Source: Lonicera japonica
Taxonomy: Eukaryota > Streptophyta > Magnoliopsida > Dipsacales > Caprifoliaceae
DNA length: 64,000 nucleotides
Assembly (NCBI GenBank): GCA_021464415.1
Contig: CM038467.1
Location: 28,699,248 to 28,763,247 of the forward strand
Direction of reading: 5' to 3'
Part shown: positions 60,344 to 64,000 of the stretch, one piece after another
Position numbering within the stretch: position 1 is the stretch's first letter
Layout: every line of letters begins with the position of its first letter
The notes under the pieces: model-generated
Databases searched by the model: none
Told to the model about the DNA's origin: nothing
What the model saw: only the letters and a program-made list of their open reading frames with translations
Program-made: the position numbers and the translations under genes

Positions 60344-62614
60344 CACTACACCAAAACTCGATAACTGGCACGGTCCTACTCCGTGCCTGACCAACTTTAG
60401 CACGGCTCCGAGCCGTGCCAAATAAGGCCGTACCGATTTATTTAACACGGCTTAACACCGTGCTTAATTCATACATTTTCTTGGTCAAAGGGTACCAATT
60501 TCACCAAATTTGATACCACTATAGCACGGATAGTTACCGTGCCAATATTATGACACGTGTCATCTCGATAACTTTCCACGTGTCATCATAGCAATGATAT
60601 AATGATATCGTTGGTGGCACTGCGTAGGCACCCTTTTGGAACGGTTTAGGCACTACATAGGCACCCTTTTGGAACTATTTTGGCACTGCAAAGGCACCAT
60701 TTTGCCACAGTTATAGCACTGCCGACAATCTAGACACTAATTAAATATAGAACGGTTTTGGCACGGTTTTTAGCCGTGCCAAAATGACTACTAAATTATG
60801 CTGCTACTGCCTGTTTTTTTGGTTTCCAGCTTTTCCCTGTTGTATTTGCTTTTAATTTTTTCCCCCTGTTGGCCTAGTTCAACCATCTAACAAAAAACCA
60901 TACAAAATACAATTGCTTCACAATAAATACAGTCACACCCAATTAAATTCAAAAAAACCACAATAAATACAAATACATCACAATATAACTAAGCAAGGAA
61001 GAATATTATATTAACTTCACAAAACAAAGTCATTTGATGAGATTATGTCTTCCTAAATTACAAGTTTCTACTAGATTGCATAATATTGAGGTTTACATTT
61101 GATAGCAAGCTAAGGACCAAAAAAACCCAAACATTAGTTTAAGACAAAAAAACCTCCAAATGTTTTTCCACCATTCGTTAGCAACCTCCCCTTGCTACTT
61201 AGTATATGCAAGTAGATATCCCAAAAAATATATATTAGCACCCCCAAACTTTAATTGAAGGCAAAAAGAACCCTAAACTTTTAAGTACTCCAAGCTTCCA
61301 CCATTAGTTAGCAATCACCCTTTGCTACTTTAATATATATACACCTGTACAAGGTAATATAAAAAAAAACAATATATTAGAATGCTAAAACTACTTTATA
61401 AAAAACTAGAATTTTAATGAAAGCAATGTTGAGATAAGTTAAACTAAATTTATATTAAGTAAACATAAATAAATCACAAGAGTTGAGAGCACTTACTAAT
61501 GCATCTAATCATCAATGCAAGGAAGAAAGTCATCGTGCCAATACATAATCCCACCAACACCTACATCTTCCAATGTGGTAGCACATCCTTGTTGTCCACC
61601 CCACAATGAATGGTTAGGCATTACTATTTTATCAAGTACAACTTTAACTTCCCTAAGTTTCAATTTATGGCCATGCACCTCGGTGACGGCCCCAATATTC
61701 AATTTCCTACCACGCCCGACAATTTCACCCTTGTAAGAAAGTATGTTGCAATTTATCTCATCGTCTCCAACTTGAGATTGAGTTGTTAAGCGAGTATGAG
61801 GGACACTTAAAGGAATTTCAAAAGTAGGAGTTTCGGTTGTACGTGAATTTTCAAAATTGTGTCCAACACTCACAAATTTTCCACTTTTAAAGTCTTCAAT
61901 AAATTGTGTGAATGCCGACTTCATTCGCTCCACTTCTTCCGTAAGGTTGTCCACTTTCGCCTCGCAACCATTATCTTTCATGCTAACTTCGGCAAGCATT
62001 TCATAAAATAGAATTTATGAAAAACTATTACAAATTTAAAAAATATCCATTATGTACTTTGTTTGAAAAAAAAAATAATAATAGAATTATTAAGTTATTG
62101 AATATTAGTTATCAAAAGGTTTAATTGTTATGCTTTCAAAAATGAAAATAGTATATTTAAAATATAATATAACATATAAAATTTTCAAAATAATAATTCA
62201 TAAGAGTCAAAATAGAATTATTTTGAGAAAAATGGGATCTAGGTACAACACATAATTTTCATTCAAATTTCAAAAATCTTCATCAAAAGTAAAAAAATAA
62301 AAAATAATTTATTTAATTTCAAAATTTTGTTTTTTAAAAAAATTGGATTGAATTTTAATTTTTTTTCAAAAAGTTTACAAAACTATGGCGGGAAGTTTAA
62401 AATAATTCAAAATTCACTTTTCAAATGGGTGGGAGATTTGGTCAAAGGGTTGGAGAGAGAAGATGCAGATAGGTACAGTTTTGCCACTGTAATGAGCAGT
62501 ACCAAATAAGTACGGCCTTTATCCGTTCCAAAAGCGTTGCAAGGACTACCAAAATTTGGCACGGTAAAAGGCCGTGCCAAATTTGCGTGCCAGTTAGCGA
62601 GAAATGGTGTAGTG
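60344..62614. mobile_element. CACTA (En/Spm-type) transposon, internally deleted
   Basis: The 2271-bp element is flanked by the 3-bp TSD aca at 60341-60343 and 62615-62617; copy A has the single site at 728-730. The TIRs begin CACTACACCA, and the complement of the right end reads CACTACACCATTTCTCG; they match over about 28 bases with four mismatches. Subterminal regions hold many inverted gcacgg/ccgtgc units (60374-60550, 60750-60780, 62558-62590), the usual CACTA transposase-binding arrays. It carries only part of a protein gene (61505-61999). Confidence 0.95.
61505..61999 (-). pseudogene. Probable C-terminal remnant of a plant En/Spm-type transposon protein
   Basis: A 164-residue frame from an ATG at 61999. 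It begins with a short coiled-coil-like stretch (VDNLTEEVERMKSAFTQFIEDFKSG) and ends GGIMYWHDDFLPCID. The central part (NILSYKGEIVGRGRKL, then HGHKLKLREVKVVLDKIVMPN) resembles the C-terminal part of plant Ptta/En/Spm-type transposon proteins as I know them. It lies inside the CACTA element in a position where such a gene's end could survive an internal deletion. No DDE transposase core is present. The assignment rests on position and limited similarity. Confidence 0.55.
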
Positions 62615-64000
62615 ACATGATTGAATATTGTTACGGAGGCGGAGGGTTTTTAGGACTTAAAGAAGCTAAAACCACTAGAGCTCCCCTCCCGATGCATTTT
62701 ATCAAAGAAAAGGTAGCCATGTACCATTTGTTGGTAAATGTTCTTGATGAGTGAATTTGTTGCTATTTTGCTGTGTAGTTAGTTTACTTGTCCTTTTTTT
62801 TTCCTCTCTTTATTCTCCTTCCATTATGTAGGTGGTTGTTCCGGTTTCTTAACCTTTTCATGGGGTAAGAAACTAGAGAAATTTGGGTTTTGTTGTTCGT
62901 TACTTTACTTTTTATGGGTTGTGTCACGATCGAGTATGTATAATCAATGTACAATAGTTCACCATTGTAAATAAGTTTTATTCTTGACCTTTAATTATCC
63001 CAAAGTTGGTGTTTCTTTTAAAAAAATGCCAGAGTCAAAAGTGAGACAGCCAGAGAACTAAGGTCAATCTAAGGTTCCATTTCATTTTTATGATTATTGC
63101 TCAATTTTTCGATTTATGCTTCTTACAGTCAATATCTTCTTCACGCATGCTATATATCATTTTGAGCCAAGCATACAGAATATTATACTGGGTGATGCAG
63201 AGCACGTTTGGCTGTTGTGCTTGCAACATTCAAAAGATATCGCGCTCTTGTACCGTTTTATACTTGGATCTTCCAATCCAAAACTAATTGGCGATGATGC
63301 ATTTTTATCTTTGATTGGACTTTGAACTTTTGATAGATGCTTTCGTATGTTTGTTCCTGTAGATAATTGCTTCGCAAAGTGATTTTGTTTTAGCCCTTAT
63401 GCCTTTGGTTTGGTGGAATTTTTATTGGAGATCTAATTTACCACAACTTACATTCTCTCTTATATGGATATAGATTTTCCTCCTGCAATAATTTTGGCTT
63501 ACTTTTGTTCAGGTTTCAAGTACAAAAGGATTAATTTGGAACTCTGAGGATCGCCAAAAATGTATTGGAGTCAATTGATGGTTTTCTTCTGAAGATTTGA
63601 ATTCTGAATCTTGATAGATTCGATAAATCATTTTGTGAAAAATGATAATTGAGTTTGTTGAGCTTAGAAACAAATCGAGATTATTGGAATTTGAGATTGG
63701 TAAGTTCGTTGTAACAGTTATTTATGCTTATTTCCGTAAAAATGAAATCTGGCATATATTTGGAGGTTGGTTTGAATATTTAAATGTAATAGATTTTTGG
63801 ATTTTAAGCTTGGATTTGTGACATTTGTGGATGTATATATAAATATATACTTTTAAAATGCGTATATATAAGTTTGGTAGGTATAAACCTCGGGATATAA
63901 AGACACCATACAACAACTGTTTGGTTAAAGTCATTGTTTGTTCCTGAAATTCTAATTGGTAATTTCACATTAAATTTTAAACCTTATCAACCTATCAACC

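Larger units (their letters stand above)
50432..63890. repeat. Copy A' of the ~2 kb dispersed unit, expanded by four insertions
   Basis: The unit matches 1-2020 at both ends and in the pieces 50432-50536, 57724-57825, 58680-58741, 59945-60343 and 62615-63890. Between these lie a copia element, a GGG-ended TIR element, a Helitron and a CACTA element, each with its own TSD or target signature. Removing them leaves about 1.95 kb collinear with copy A. Confidence 0.9.

Noticed and set aside
1..64000. tRNA, rRNA, CRISPR array, bacterial operon or phage features
   Set aside because: None seen. The intron-containing receptors and plant transposon families mark this as plant nuclear DNA.

Overview
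This window looks like a repeat-rich nuclear segment of a dicot plant. It is AT-rich, its genes have GT-AG introns, and the only cellular genes I can recognise are TIR-NBS-LRR (TNL) immune receptors, a class absent from grasses. There are no bacterial-type genes, and I see no rRNA, tRNA or CRISPR array. I cannot name the species. Most of the DNA is transposable elements, and for many of them both termini and the target-site duplication (TSD) can be read directly.

Layout. 1-2020: copy A of a ~2 kb unit. 2330-4774: decayed Ty1/copia relic (minus strand), split by an hAT-type MITE (3064-3572). 4828-16783: full-length, very young Athila-type Ty3/gypsy element (minus), with 1577-bp LTRs that look identical and TSD ATATG. 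17906-25593: TNL-1 (minus), five exons, intact, predicted 1215 aa. 28138-36657: inverted repeat with 2.3-kb arms around a 3.9-kb spacer of gypsy debris. 37025-44853: TNL-2 (plus), the mirror-image paralogue with the same exon structure but four disabling lesions. 47090-47740: eroded TNL LRR fragment. 48501-50351: non-autonomous MULE-type element. 50432-63890: copy A' of the ~2 kb unit, swollen to 13.5 kb by four separate insertions: a copia element (50537-57723), a GGG-ended TIR element (57826-58679), a Helitron (58742-59944) and a CACTA element (60344-62614). Copy A still carries all four empty target sites.

How the parts fit. The two TNL genes are head-to-head, like known paired receptors. 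Their similarity in sequence and exon layout, and the inverted repeat between them, point to inverted duplication rather than a sensor/executor pair of unrelated partners. TNL-1 encodes TIR, NB-ARC, LRR and a C-terminal post-LRR domain. TNL-2 can only yield a TIR-NBS product of about 610 aa unless spliced otherwise. The A/A' direct repeats flank the TNL region, so recombination between them could delete or duplicate the whole cluster.
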